DNA from: Blastocatellia bacterium
Lineage (GTDB): Bacteria > Acidobacteriota > Blastocatellia > Pyrinomonadales > Pyrinomonadaceae
Length of the DNA stretch: 6,096 nt
Assembly (NCBI GenBank): GCA_003487805.1
Contig: DNNE01000029.1
Location: forward strand, 6,654 to 12,749
Direction: 5' to 3'
Within the stretch, counting starts at the first letter, position 1. Every line of letters begins with the position of its first letter. Below are positions 6,038-6,096 of this stretch, one piece after another. A program made the translations under genes and the position numbers. Under the pieces are notes generated by a model. That model saw only the letters and a list, made by a program, of their open reading frames with translations, did not search any database and had not been told where the DNA came from.

Positions 6038-6096
6038 GGCGGGGCTTTTACATGGGACCTGCTTTTCGTTCGACAAATATGGGTGCTAGGTAGTGG

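Noticed and set aside
6038..6076. TTG start at 6076 giving a 511-aa GH30 protein
   Set aside because: It adds polar residues ahead of a compact Tat signal and has no ribosome binding site. The ATG at 6037 gives the expected leader.

Overview
The window comes from a bacterial chromosome of moderate G+C content, roughly half by eye. It carries five complete genes and no RNA gene, insertion sequence, CRISPR array or phage gene that I can support. The style fits a heterotrophic, saccharolytic soil-type bacterium. It has exported glycoside hydrolases, Tat-exported sugar enzymes, GTG starts, and an archaeal-type variant of phosphoglucosamine/phosphomannomutase with a GEGNGG sugar loop. Verrucomicrobiota or Acidobacteriota are my best guesses, but the sequence alone does not settle the phylum.

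Layout: a perfect GC-rich hairpin (4-21) lies just upstream of a cytoplasmic phosphohexomutase gene (34-1392, +). A 139-bp gap with a candidate sigma-70-type promoter and a small stem-loop leads to a run of three plus-strand genes. These encode a Sec-exported GH16-type glycanase (1532-2455), a small secreted protein that looks like a beta-sandwich carbohydrate-binding domain (2479-3186), and a Tat-exported seven-bladed beta-propeller lactonase (3252-4469). The first two are 23 bp apart and almost certainly co-transcribed. The lactonase follows after 65 bp and may have its own start signal. A Tat-exported GH30 enzyme resembling glucocerebrosidase (4541-6037, -) converges on the lactonase across a 71-bp gap, which holds an imperfect hairpin.

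All four genes after the mutase encode proteins with export signals, two Sec-type and two twin-arginine. The simplest reading is a small locus for handling glucan or glycoside outside the cytoplasm. The GH16-type enzyme would cut the polymer, its small partner would bind carbohydrate or assist, the GH30 enzyme would act on beta-glucosidic or related linkages, and the lactonase would open sugar lactones formed by periplasmic oxidation. No transporter, regulator or SusC/SusD pair is visible, so this is not a complete polysaccharide-utilisation locus within the window. The mutase belongs to amino-sugar or nucleotide-sugar synthesis and is probably a separate transcription unit.

I see no clearly new system. 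The points most worth following are the unassigned secreted partner of the GH16-type enzyme, the exported lactonase, and two small non-coding structures: the 4-21 hairpin, and a 21-nt fragment in the convergent gap that matches the GH30 coding sequence.
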